Positions 25,820 to 34,112 of a stretch of DNA of 64,000 bases are shown here, piece after piece. Below the pieces are notes generated by a model. The model saw only the letters and a program-made list of their open reading frames with translations. It did not search any database and was not told where the DNA came from. The translations under genes and the position numbers were made by a program. This DNA comes from Thermanaerothrix daxensis (lineage in GTDB: Bacteria; Chloroflexota; Anaerolineae; Anaerolineales; Anaerolineaceae), in NCBI RefSeq assembly GCF_001306145.1, contig NZ_LGKO01000002.1, positions 186,001 to 250,000 of the forward strand. Direction: 5' to 3'. Positions within the stretch are counted from its first letter, which is position 1. Every line of letters begins with the position of its first letter.

Positions 25820-27135
25820 TCCGCGAGGGGCCGGCTTCGACCTATCGTGCTAATCCCTGGCGTTATGCGCTGGGAGAATTTGGGCTGAGCCTGCCCGGCT
25901 TTGCGATCGGTACCTACCTGGTCTTCTTCTACACCGATGTCCTGGCGCTGCCGGTGACGCTGGTCGCTGTGGCACGGGCCATCAATTCCGTGTGGGATGG
26001 TTTCAATGATCCTATTTTTGCCCACCTCTCCGACCGCACGCGCACTCGCTGGGGGCGCCGCCGCCCGTGGCTGTGGCTGGCCCTGCCGTTAAATCTGATG
26101 GTCTGGATAGCCTTGTGGATGCCGCCGCAACGGGCTGGGATGGATGTTCTATTCATCTGGTTTCTGGTGTTTCTGCTCGCCTCTGAAACGGTTGCAACCC
26201 TCAGTTGGGTGAATTACAATGCGCTCTTTCCGCGCCTTTTCACCTCAGAGGCGCAGCGCGTGCGCGCCAATGCCGTGCGCAAAGCCCTGGGCCAGGTGGC
26301 GCTCATCGGTGGGATTGCTCTTAGTCCTCTGCTTTACAGTCGCTTTGGGTTTGCCAGCATGGGTGCAATTTGGGCTGGTGTAGGGGGGCTGGCGTTTTTG
26401 CTTTTCCTCCTGGATTTTCGCGAGGATGCAGAGGCCTTACCTGAGACGCCGCCGAATTTTCTCCAAAATATTTGGGACTTGCTTAGAAACCCGGCTTACC
26501 GCCTGTATCTGGGCATTTTTATGCTGAGCACACTGGCCAACTCATTACTCATGGCCGGGATGCCATTTTACGCCAAATACGCGCTGGGGCTGGCCGAGGC
26601 CCAGACCTCCTTGCTGTTTGGGGCAGTCTTCGTGACGGCCATCCCGGGTGTGGCGGTCTGGATTTATATCACCCGGCGCTTACGCGCCACCCGGGCCTGG
26701 CAGGCAGCGCTGGGCTGGCTCATGCTGGCTCTCCTGCCCCTCATGCTCATTCGCTCGCTTGGAGGGAGCCTACTCACGGCAGCAGTAATCGGACTGGGAT
26801 TGAGCGGGGGCATGGTCTTGGGCGATGTGGTGTTGGGGCGGATCATTGACGAAGATGCTCGTCGTCACGGGCAACCGCGCGAAGCCATGTTTTATGGTTT
26901 GGCGGCTGTGTTGGCGCGGCTCTCGGGCTTGCTCAACGCACAAAGTTTTGTGCTCCTGACCTGGTTGTTTGGGTATGTGAGCGGGGAACACCCCGGCCCG
27001 AATCCTGACCTAGCGTTTCGGTTCTTCATGGTGGTGATTCCGGGATTGGCATTGCTCCTGGCGGTAGTCCTGGCGGGATGGTTGAGCCGCCGGCTTGACT
27101 CCAGTGGCAAATTGGGGAAAGCCCTCTTGGATTAA
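25816..27135 (+). CDS. GPH-family sugar:cation symporter (MelB-like)
   Basis: A 439-residue membrane protein with about 12 helices. The N-terminal half contains the GPH hallmarks: FFYTDVLALP, ARAINSVWDGFNDPIFAHLSD and TRTRWGRRRPWL as separate motifs, with the two conserved aspartates that bind the coupling cation. GPH carriers import melibiose, xylosides, glucuronides and similar sugars with sodium or protons. It is the third gene of the GH2 operon (ATGA overlap at 25816-25819) and probably brings in the substrate of the two enzymes. Confidence 0.92.
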   Translation: MIREGPASTYRANPWRYALGEFGLSLPGFAIGTYLVFFYTDVLALPVTLVAVARAINSVWDGFNDPIFAHLSDRTRTRWGRRRPWLWLALPLNLMVWIALWMPPQRAGMDVLFIWFLVFLLASETVATLSWVNYNALFPRLFTSEAQRVRANAVRKALGQVALIGGIALSPLLYSRFGFASMGAIWAGVGGLAFLLFLLDFREDAEALPETPPNFLQNIWDLLRNPAYRLYLGIFMLSTLANSLLMAGMPFYAKYALGLAEAQTSLLFGAVFVTAIPGVAVWIYITRRLRATRAWQAALGWLMLALLPLMLIRSLGGSLLTAAVIGLGLSGGMVLGDVVLGRIIDEDARRHGQPREAMFYGLAAVLARLSGLLNAQSFVLLTWLFGYVSGEHPGPNPDLAFRFFMVVIPGLALLLAVVLAGWLSRRLDSSGKLGKALLD

Positions 27136-27144
27136 CGGATGATT

Positions 27145-27858
27145 TCACTGAATAGGTTTTTTGGCGGGCAGGCCAACTCGACGCGGATAGCCGGGTGGGG
27201 TAGCGCTCTGCTTACGGATTACGATCAGGTAGCGCTCCTCGACCACGCCCGGTAGATAAACCGGCAAGATTTGCTGCAACTGCCCCCCAAGAATGTGAAT
27301 AGCCCGCTCTGCCACCTGGGTTTCGGCAGGGCCGCTGGCGCCCTTCTGTGCCAGCGCAGCACCCCCTATGCGCACCAGGGGCAGAAGGTATTCCACCAGG
27401 ACCGGCATGTTGGCTACCGCGCGGGCCACGGCCCAGTCATAGCGTTCGCGGTGTGCTGGGGTTTGTCCCAGTTCTTCAGCGCGCCCCTGGATTAAGGTCA
27501 CTTTTTCCAGTTTTAATACTTCCACCATGTGGCGGCAGAAAGCCAATTTTTTACCCACCGAATCCACCAGCGTCACTTCCAAGTGGGGCAGGAGGATCTT
27601 AAGGGGAAGGCCGGGAAATCCGGCACCGGTGCCAATGTCAATGAGTGTCTGAGGCGGGTTATTGCGCCAGGCCAGGATGCAGGTGAGCGAATCCAGGAAG
27701 TGCTTAGTGCGAATGCTTTCAGGATCTCGAATGGCGGTGAGATTAAAACGTGCGTTCCAGGCCAGTAATTCTTGTTCGTAAGTAGCAAAAGCCGCGATCT
27801 GACGCGGCGTCAGTTTGATCCCTAAAACACTCTGCACATCCTGGGCGAACTTCTCCAT
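27145..27858 (-). CDS. rsmG: 16S rRNA (guanine527-N7)-methyltransferase
   Basis: A 237-residue SAM-dependent methyltransferase that modifies G527 of 16S rRNA. The SAM motif is LIDIGTGAGFPGLPLKI (about 77-93), followed by LVDSVGKKLAFC and the GAEELG-like RAEELG stretch, and WAVARAVANMP. N-terminal ELLAWNARFNLTAIRDPESI is typical of RsmG. The last 15 residues are basic and family-variable. TATAAT (27867-27872) ends 8 nt before the start codon, so the mRNA is probably leaderless. Confidence 0.96.
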   Translation of the reverse strand: MEKFAQDVQSVLGIKLTPRQIAAFATYEQELLAWNARFNLTAIRDPESIRTKHFLDSLTCILAWRNNPPQTLIDIGTGAGFPGLPLKILLPHLEVTLVDSVGKKLAFCRHMVEVLKLEKVTLIQGRAEELGQTPAHRERYDWAVARAVANMPVLVEYLLPLVRIGGAALAQKGASGPAETQVAERAIHILGGQLQQILPVYLPGVVEERYLIVIRKQSATPPGYPRRVGLPAKKPIQ

Positions 27859-27866
27859 GCGCCGCC

Positions 27867-27872
27867 ATTATA
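27867..27872 (-). promoter_or_regulatory. -10 box of rsmG, near-leaderless
   Basis: Minus strand TATAAT with only GGCGGCGC before the ATG at 27858. No clear -35 box. Confidence 0.5.
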
Positions 27873-27926
27873 CCGAAACTTGGGCACTTTGGGGCTTTGA
27901 ACTCACGATTTTATCGCGGGTGTGGT

Positions 27927-28140
27927 TATAATCTGAGCATATTCCTTTGTTGGAGGCCGGCCACGGTGAACGCACCTAAACACTGAATTTCAGATGTGCG
28001 GGTACAGGAGCGTACCCTCAGGGCGGACACGCCTGTGGCGGCCAGAAGGGCCCGGAAGGAGCAGGGAATTGACAGACCTTCTGCCAGATCATGGGCCGAG
28101 ATGGGGCTAGAGGCGGTCTGCTCAAACAAGAATCAACCAT
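27927..28140 (+). ncRNA. Hairpin-rich leader or small RNA of unknown family upstream of the YedF-like gene
   Basis: After a TATAAT at 27927-27932 about 200 nt of non-coding sequence can fold into several local helices: GGTG/CACC (27965-27976), CTGA/TCAG (27983-27993), GGGTAC/GTACCC (28000-28017) and CAGACC...GCC/GGC.GGTCTG (28073-28120). It contains CCCGGAAGGAGCAG, reminiscent of the SRP RNA tetraloop region, but the rest does not fit SRP RNA. No riboswitch class I know matches. It may be a leader of the following gene or a separate RNA; evidence is structural potential only. Confidence 0.4.
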
Positions 28141-28162
28141 TCTCACTGGCAGGAGGTTGGGT

Positions 28163-28507
28163 ATGTCTACATCCGATACGGTGTGGCTTTTCACCCGTTA
28201 TGGTCTGGGTGAGGGGCCAGCAGAATTACAACAGCAACTGGTTGTCAAGTACCTGACGCTGGCACTGGAAGCGGGAGAATTACCGGCTAAAGTGCTCTTT
28301 TACACCCACGGAGTGCGGTTAGCCTGTGCGGGTTCTCCGGTACTGGATCTATTGCGCGAATTTGAGAAACGCGGCGTTGAATTGGTTCTCTGTCACACCT
28401 GTTTGAGTTACTTTGGTTTGCTGGACCAGGTGCAGGTAGGTGTTGTGGGAGGCATGGGAGATATCCTGGAAGCGCTTAATCGTGCTTCCAAGGTGGTTGC
28501 CCTGTAA
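28163..28507 (+). CDS. DsrE-family protein, YedF-like C-terminal domain
   Basis: A 114-residue protein matching the DsrE-like half of YedF, a sulfurtransferase-like protein linked to selenium metabolism. Characteristic segments are VLFYTHGVRLACAGSPVLDLL, LCHTCLSYFGLLDQVQVG and GMGDILEALNRASKVV, each with the family spacing; Cys is present in the LACAGS and LCHTCL positions. The N-terminal TusA/SirA-like domain found in many YedF proteins is absent. AGGAGG lies 7 nt before ATG 28163. It follows the structured region at 27.9-28.1 kb and is convergent with gatB. No selenium genes are nearby, so the role is uncertain. Confidence 0.8.
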   Translation: MSTSDTVWLFTRYGLGEGPAELQQQLVVKYLTLALEAGELPAKVLFYTHGVRLACAGSPVLDLLREFEKRGVELVLCHTCLSYFGLLDQVQVGVVGGMGDILEALNRASKVVAL

Positions 28508-28545
28508 GAAACAAACAGTTGCTTTTCCGTGGCCGGCCAGATCTT

Positions 28546-30018
28546 TCAGGACGTTTGACGCGCTTTTAACTCGGCTAGCTGACGCTCCAGTTCGGCGCGC
28601 AGGACTTGGGGGTTGGCCTTGCCGCCCACTGCGCGCATGACCTGGCCGAAGAACCAGTGGGCCAGGGTTTCTTTGCCCCGCAGGTAGGATTGTACCTCGG
28701 CCGGGTTTTCAGCAAGGACCTGGGCCACCAGAGCACGCAGGGCCTCAGCATCCGAGACCTGGCGCAAGCCGCGCGAATTAATAATGGCTGCGGCGCGTCC
28801 TCCGCTTTGCAACATTTCCAGAAGCACAGCCTTGGCGGTGGTCTGGTTGATCTCGCCACTCTGGAGGTACTCCAGCAATTCGACCAACGCCTCGGGGCCC
28901 GCTTTCAATTGCTCGATACTCTCACCGCTCTCGTTCATCCAGGCGAACAATTCGCCCAGGACCCAGTTGGCAATCATGCGCGGGGGCAGGTGAGGCGCTG
29001 CCTTGACGGCTGTTTCGTAATACTCAGCGACAGCGCGTTCGCCGACCAGGAGTGACGCATCGGTGGGAGAGAGCCCGTAGGTTTGGATGAAGCGTTGACG
29101 CCGTGCATGGGGTAATTCCGGCAGACCGGCGCGTATTTCGTCAATCCAGGCGGTTTCAACCACCAGCGGAGGCAGGTCGGGCTCGGGGAAGTAGCGGTAA
29201 TCATGAGCCTCTTCTTTGCTGCGCTGAGAGTAAGTGCGGGCGTTGGCCTCATCCCAGCCAAGGGTCTCCTGCTCGATAGGCTGACCTTGACTGAGCAACC
29301 GACTTTGTCGCTCAATTTCGTAGGCCACGGCACGTTCCAAGGCACGGAAACTGTTGAGATTTTTGATCTCGACCCGTGTACCTAATTCGGAACTGCCCTT
29401 GGGACGCACGGAGACGTTAGCCTCAAAGCGAATGACCCCTTTTTCCATGTCACCTGAATTGACGCCCAGGTAGCGCAGTAATGTGCGCAAAGCCATGGCA
29501 TAAGCACGCACCTCCTCGACGCTGAACAGGTCCGGCTCCGAGACGATCTCAAGCAGGGGCACGCCTGCGCGATTGAGGTCCACCAGCGAATAGGTTTCAC
29601 CCTCTGGTGTGGTGACGTGGGTGAGTTTGCCGGTATCTTCTTCGAGGTGTACGCGGCGAATGCGTACGGCGCGTTCACCAGCGCTGGTAAAGATGGGCAA
29701 CCGGCCATGCTGGGCCAGGGGGTATTCATACTGGGAGATCTGGTAGCCTTTGGGCAGGTCGGGGTAAAAGTAGTTTTTGCGTGCAAAGAGACTGTGGGTG
29801 GCGATTTCGCATTCCAGCGCCAGCGCCACTCGCAGGGCATACTCCACAGCGCGCTGATTAATGACCGGTAAAACTCCCGGCATGCCGGCACAGACCGGGC
29901 ATACGGCAGTATTTGGCTCGGCTTGAGTGGCATCTACCACCGGGCAGGCACAAAACATTTTAGAGCGGGTTTGGAGTTCGGCGTGGACTTCTAAACCAAT
30001 GACGGGCTCATATTCCAT
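28546..30018 (-). CDS. gatB: Aspartyl/glutamyl-tRNA amidotransferase subunit B
   Basis: A 490-residue subunit of the GatCAB complex, which converts Glu-tRNA(Gln) or Asp-tRNA(Asn) to the amidated forms. Motifs include [79 protein letters not shown] and [12 protein letters not shown]; the C-terminal YqeY-like tail domain is complete. gatA and gatC are not in the window. GTGAGGG precedes the ATG at 30018. Confidence 0.98.
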   Translation of the reverse strand: MEYEPVIGLEVHAELQTRSKMFCACPVVDATQAEPNTAVCPVCAGMPGVLPVINQRAVEYALRVALALECEIATHSLFARKNYFYPDLPKGYQISQYEYPLAQHGRLPIFTSAGERAVRIRRVHLEEDTGKLTHVTTPEGETYSLVDLNRAGVPLLEIVSEPDLFSVEEVRAYAMALRTLLRYLGVNSGDMEKGVIRFEANVSVRPKGSSELGTRVEIKNLNSFRALERAVAYEIERQSRLLSQGQPIEQETLGWDEANARTYSQRSKEEAHDYRYFPEPDLPPLVVETAWIDEIRAGLPELPHARRQRFIQTYGLSPTDASLLVGERAVAEYYETAVKAAPHLPPRMIANWVLGELFAWMNESGESIEQLKAGPEALVELLEYLQSGEINQTTAKAVLLEMLQSGGRAAAIINSRGLRQVSDAEALRALVAQVLAENPAEVQSYLRGKETLAHWFFGQVMRAVGGKANPQVLRAELERQLAELKARQTS

Positions 30019-30105
30019 GATTCCCTCACCATGCTAAACTTTACCCCACCTCCCTGCTGGAAGGCTCGCGGGTGATTTTACCACTAAACCCAGCCTTGCC
30101 GCGGC

Positions 30106-31581
30106 TTATTGATAATTCCAGATCAGATAACTGTCGCTGGTGCAAATAGGCTGATCGGAGGGCAGGGAGAGGCAAACCTGGTAGGCAATGACGCTCCCAT
30201 TCGGTTGCTCGGGGATCAGGGGGGCTATACTCAGGTGTGCCCGCCCCTGGGTATCCGTGGGGGGCAGGCGATATTCCAGACGCGTGCCGTCGGCCAGGGT
30301 GAGCCACAGACGCGATTCAATCCCTGCCAGCGGGCGCTGGTCGCGCGCATCCAGGACAATGATCTCAAACGACTGGGGTTGATCGGCCGGCACTCGGCTC
30401 GAGGCAGCCGTGGCAAAGAGGCGAATGGTCTGGGGAGAATAGAGCAGGGGCAACGCACCGCTTTCATGCTGGATGCGGCGCAGGTACTCCAGCCCCAAGG
30501 GGAGCAGGCGCACGCGCAAACTAGGGGCGGCAGTATGGTCGTAGAGCAGGCAGTAATTTTCGAAGCATTGACGGTAGCGCTTCTCACCCACGGCGGCAAT
30601 TTCTTCCAGCGGATTGCCCGAAATCTCTCGCCCGCCGTGCTGAGCGATGAACTCATCGAACACCCGCGGGACGTGGAACCCAAGGTCACCGTGAACGGGA
30701 TAAAAGACCATCCCATCGGCTTCCCCGTAGATTTGGGGCCCGGGTGGATAATCGGGGAAACCCAACATCCGACTGAGTGGGCGCAGGCGCATGGCGTTAG
30801 GATTATCGGCGGGGGCATAGAGCACAACCGTCTCATAAATCTGCTCGGTGGCGCCATCGGGCGCGGTGTAGGGCTCACTCAGCGGACGCCCAAAGGCTGC
30901 CAGTCCTCCCAGACGCGCCAGGCGCGAGAGGAACGGTTGCGCCACCTGGTTGGAAAGCGGGGTTACAATCCCGTTGAGGGGCGCCTGATAGCGGCAGTAA
31001 GCATCACAGGCATACACCCCATAAGCGAGCAAGCGCACATTCCCGGGCGGTTCATCCAGGCTGCGATAAAAGCCCACGTTTTCAAAGTATTGTTCAATTC
31101 GGTTGTGAGTGGCGTTGTAGCGGGGTTGGGTCAAAGGGCGACCGGCATACAGTGAGCCCCCTAAGCGGTCGTAAAGCGGTACAAATTCTTCGTAAATCAG
31201 GTAGCCGTTGACGAGGGGACCTTCACCGGAGACCACGCCCGGATCTTCACGCAGGTTGAGCACCTGTCCAAGAGGAAAAAGGTAAAAGCGCCGGCGCTCT
31301 TCGGCATAGGGATTGAAGCACATCAGCGCGTTTTGGGTGTACTGGCATAAATCGGCCTCGAAGCGGAACGCACGGGTAATGGCAGGACCCAAAATTGTTT
31401 CACCCCCCAGCATGCGGTAGAATTCGCGGAATACCGGGTCAACCTCGAAAATCCCGGGGTGAGAAGTGGTCTGCGATCCGTAAGAAGAGCATCCGCCCAG
31501 GATGAGGATGACAACCAGCACAAGCCATCGGTGCCACGAGCGTATAAGATCAGATGTGGGTTTGCTTTCCCCGCTTCTCAT
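30106..31581 (-). CDS. Lipoprotein with LGFP-like repeats
   Basis: A 491-residue secreted lipoprotein: lipobox LILGGCSS after an N-terminal hydrophobic helix (residues about 18-33). The mature part holds at least four repeats of about 70-90 residues with the pattern F-x-x-x-x-x-x-L-GG-x-x-x-x-G-x-P-L followed by a Gln/Phe/aromatic stretch: FYRMLGGETILGPAI, LYDRLGGSLYAGRPLTQ, LARLGGLAAFGRPLSEP and FIAQHGGREISGNPLEE. This resembles LGFP/cell-surface repeats. The last 90 residues look like an Ig-like domain. ATG at 31581 has GAGGA upstream. It follows the epimerase gene in the same direction; function unknown. Confidence 0.75.
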   Translation of the reverse strand: MRSGESKPTSDLIRSWHRWLVLVVILILGGCSSYGSQTTSHPGIFEVDPVFREFYRMLGGETILGPAITRAFRFEADLCQYTQNALMCFNPYAEERRRFYLFPLGQVLNLREDPGVVSGEGPLVNGYLIYEEFVPLYDRLGGSLYAGRPLTQPRYNATHNRIEQYFENVGFYRSLDEPPGNVRLLAYGVYACDAYCRYQAPLNGIVTPLSNQVAQPFLSRLARLGGLAAFGRPLSEPYTAPDGATEQIYETVVLYAPADNPNAMRLRPLSRMLGFPDYPPGPQIYGEADGMVFYPVHGDLGFHVPRVFDEFIAQHGGREISGNPLEEIAAVGEKRYRQCFENYCLLYDHTAAPSLRVRLLPLGLEYLRRIQHESGALPLLYSPQTIRLFATAASSRVPADQPQSFEIIVLDARDQRPLAGIESRLWLTLADGTRLEYRLPPTDTQGRAHLSIAPLIPEQPNGSVIAYQVCLSLPSDQPICTSDSYLIWNYQ

Positions 31582-31637
31582 TCCCACTCTTCCTCAAACT
31601 TGTACCAAAATAGGGTGGCGCCGCGCCGGAGAATGTT

Positions 31638-32603
31638 TCATGTTGCCCCCTGCTCCCCGTGTTTGGGGGTGCCATTGCGCCGCCTCAGGCGCGGATCGCG
31701 TTCCAAGGTCAGTCGCAACCCCTCTTCCAGACTTATGCGGGGTCGGTAGCCGAGTTTTTCGGCGGCCAGGTGGATATCGGCACACATTCGCGGGGGGCCA
31801 CCATCTGCACGCGGGTTATAGACCACTTCGGGCTGGGTACCGGTTACTTCGAGCACCAGCCGCACCAATTCGCGCACGCTGGTTTCACGCCCGCTTCCTA
31901 CGTTGATGATGGCCTGATTCACCTCCCTGGCTGTTGCCGCCGCGACCATGGCTTCAACCACATCGTCTACGTACACATAATCACGGGTCTGGGAGCCGTC
32001 ACCATGGACGACCAATGTGCCCTCTTGAATTGCCTGGCGCAGAAAGTTGGGGACAACCGGGGCATGGACGGGAGGGAGATGCTGGCCCGGTCCGTAGGCG
32101 TTGAAGACGCGCAAACATATGGTTTCAATGCCCCACAGGGCACCGATGGTGCGCACGTAGTACTCGGCAGCCAATTTAGAGACGGCATAGGGTGAACGCG
32201 GGTTGGGGATGGCATCTTCGCGTACCGGTTGGTGTTCCTGATAGCCGTATACGGCGCCGGAGGAAATAAACACCACCCGGCGCACCCCCACGTCGCGCAT
32301 GGCTTCCATCAAGGTGACGGTACCGCCCACATTGACGAGGTTGTATTCGCGAGGGTAAAGAATCGATTCGGGCACCAGTACGCGTGCGGCCAGGTGATAG
32401 ACGCAATCCACTTCCTGAAGCAGTGTCCAGAGCTTGGGGCGGTCGTTAACATCCCCGCGGGTAAAGTGAACCTCCGGGGAAAGGCTGGCCGGGTCCCCGG
32501 TGGAACAATCATCCAGACCGATGACGGTGTGACCCTCGGCGACCAAACGATTTGAGAGCGCTGATCCCAGGAATCCGGCGGCTCCGGTAACCAGAAAACG
32601 CAT
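31638..32603 (-). CDS. NAD-dependent sugar epimerase/dehydratase, GalE-like
   Basis: A 321-residue extended short-chain dehydrogenase. The NAD-binding GAAGFLGSAL is at residues 7-16, the catalytic triad is in VFISSGAVYG and the YAVSKLAAEYY motif (Tyr-x3-Lys), and the substrate region includes VFNAYGPGQH and a late RISLEEGLRLTL. Such enzymes interconvert nucleotide sugars such as UDP-glucose/galactose or make dTDP-sugars. ATG at 32603 is preceded by GAGG. It is upstream of the LGFP-like lipoprotein in the same direction. Exact substrate is not deducible. Confidence 0.9.
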   Translation of the reverse strand: MRFLVTGAAGFLGSALSNRLVAEGHTVIGLDDCSTGDPASLSPEVHFTRGDVNDRPKLWTLLQEVDCVYHLAARVLVPESILYPREYNLVNVGGTVTLMEAMRDVGVRRVVFISSGAVYGYQEHQPVREDAIPNPRSPYAVSKLAAEYYVRTIGALWGIETICLRVFNAYGPGQHLPPVHAPVVPNFLRQAIQEGTLVVHGDGSQTRDYVYVDDVVEAMVAAATAREVNQAIINVGSGRETSVRELVRLVLEVTGTQPEVVYNPRADGGPPRMCADIHLAAEKLGYRPRISLEEGLRLTLERDPRLRRRNGTPKHGEQGAT

Positions 32604-32650
32604 TGAACCTCGTTGGGTATAGGCTAAAAATTATTATAGCATCGGCTTGG

Positions 32651-33997
32651 TTAGTGTACCACGCCCAGCAGTCCCATGGTCTCAAGCATTTCCTCATTGG
32701 TGGCAAAGCGATATTCCTCCAGGCCGAGTGCCTGGGCACGTTCAGCCTCAGCCTGATACAAGCGTGCCAGATGCTCTTTGGTTACCACGGGGTGGGGTAA
32801 ATCCTGGATGGCCTGTTCAATGGCAGGCAGTAGAGGGGTGGGCAGGGGGGTAAGGTTGCCGAGGTATTGAAGCATGGCCCGTGCGGCATTGACCCCGTCC
32901 CTACGAGCCACTCCCACCAATCCGCTGCTGGCTTTGCGCGACCAGCCGGCTACGAAGACCCCTTCAATGGGCTCGTTGCGCTCACTATCATAGGCTTCGT
33001 AAGATTCGCCCTCGATGGGGAAGCGCGGGTGGGGGTTTTTGTCGAATTCGTAGCGGTGGACGGGCAGACCAATGCTTTCATCTACTCGATCGCCGATGGC
33101 AAAGATGAGGGTATCCACCGGCATCACCCAGGTGTGACCTAGCCCCTTGGCAACAACCTCGCCATTTTGAAGCACCAGGGTGTTATCCTCCAGTTCAACA
33201 CCCCCGACGGCACCTTGTCCGTTATCCAGGATGCGGCGCGGGGAAGCCAGGAAACGGATCCACAGACGGGTGGTGGAGCGGCGAGGACCGGCCTTGGCGA
33301 TGGCTGCACGCACGAATTCGCGTGAGGTTTCGGGGTCCTGCCCAAGCGCGCGCATGATTGGCGCCACGCGTTCAAGTTCAGCCTCAAAGGCCTGCCAGTC
33401 CAGGTTGGCCGCTACGCTCTCCAGTTCACGGCGGTCAAATTTAACCTCTTTGGGGCCGCGGCGCACAATGACCACTACCTCACCCACTTGGCGAACCTCA
33501 ATCAGGTAGCGCGCCACGTCCACCATCACGTTGCCTCCGCCGACAATGGCCACCTTATTCCCGATCCGATACGTGCGCTGGCTATATGGAGGGAGTTTGT
33601 TATAATGGTACACAATATCCTTGGCGTGATAAACGCCTTCCAGGTTTTCGCCAGGGAGACCCAGCCATTTGGTGCCCTGAGCACCGACGGCGACCAGGAT
33701 GGCCTGGAAGCCCAGGCGGCGCAGGTCATCTAGAGTGAAATCACCATCTCGCCCGATGCGGACATAACCATAGTAATGCACTTCGGGCAAAGAGAGGATT
33801 TGTTGGAATTGAGCACGCAGGCCGTTTTTGAGGCGCAGTTTATCGGGATAGATACCGTATTCGGCCAACCCCCCTGGCCGAATGTCGCGGTTGAACAGGA
33901 CAACCTGAATGCCGTGTTCGGCAAGGTGCTGTGCGGCGTAGAGGCCGGCAGGTCCAGCACCGGCGATAGCAACCCAATAACGGTTTTCAAGGTTCAT
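32651..33997 (-). CDS. FAD-dependent ferredoxin-NADP reductase-like oxidoreductase
   Basis: A 448-residue flavoprotein of the adrenodoxin reductase/FprA or glutamate synthase small-chain group. The FAD-binding GAGPAGLYAAQHL is at residues 13-25, RPGGLAEYGIYPDKLR follows, and the NAD(P)-binding site is VAIVGGGNVMVDVARYL. The late segment GVFVAGWSRKASSGLVGVARRDG matches FprA-type reductases and closes the active site. It likely passes electrons between NADPH and a ferredoxin. AGGAG precedes the ATG at 33997. It is divergent from the M16 protease genes. Confidence 0.88.
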   Translation of the reverse strand: MNLENRYWVAIAGAGPAGLYAAQHLAEHGIQVVLFNRDIRPGGLAEYGIYPDKLRLKNGLRAQFQQILSLPEVHYYGYVRIGRDGDFTLDDLRRLGFQAILVAVGAQGTKWLGLPGENLEGVYHAKDIVYHYNKLPPYSQRTYRIGNKVAIVGGGNVMVDVARYLIEVRQVGEVVVIVRRGPKEVKFDRRELESVAANLDWQAFEAELERVAPIMRALGQDPETSREFVRAAIAKAGPRRSTTRLWIRFLASPRRILDNGQGAVGGVELEDNTLVLQNGEVVAKGLGHTWVMPVDTLIFAIGDRVDESIGLPVHRYEFDKNPHPRFPIEGESYEAYDSERNEPIEGVFVAGWSRKASSGLVGVARRDGVNAARAMLQYLGNLTPLPTPLLPAIEQAIQDLPHPVVTKEHLARLYQAEAERAQALGLEEYRFATNEEMLETMGLLGVVH

Positions 33998-34112
33998 CGC
34001 ATGCTCCTGAGCGGCAATTTGGGCATTCCCTCTTTATTATAAATGGTCTTTGAATTGGAGATCACGGGTAACTTGGGTGTGATTCAGATGAAATGAGGAG
34101 GTTTCGATTTTT

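Noticed and set aside
28046-28066. Sequence CCCGGAAGGAGCAG resembling the SRP RNA domain IV loop
   Set aside because: The 5' partner (GUCAGG type) and the symmetrical loop are not matched, and no closing stem of about 100 nt could be drawn.
27859-28162. Selenocysteine tRNA next to the YedF-like gene
   Set aside because: No T-loop GGTTCGA, no 3' complement of the putative acceptor stem and no TCA anticodon arm were found.
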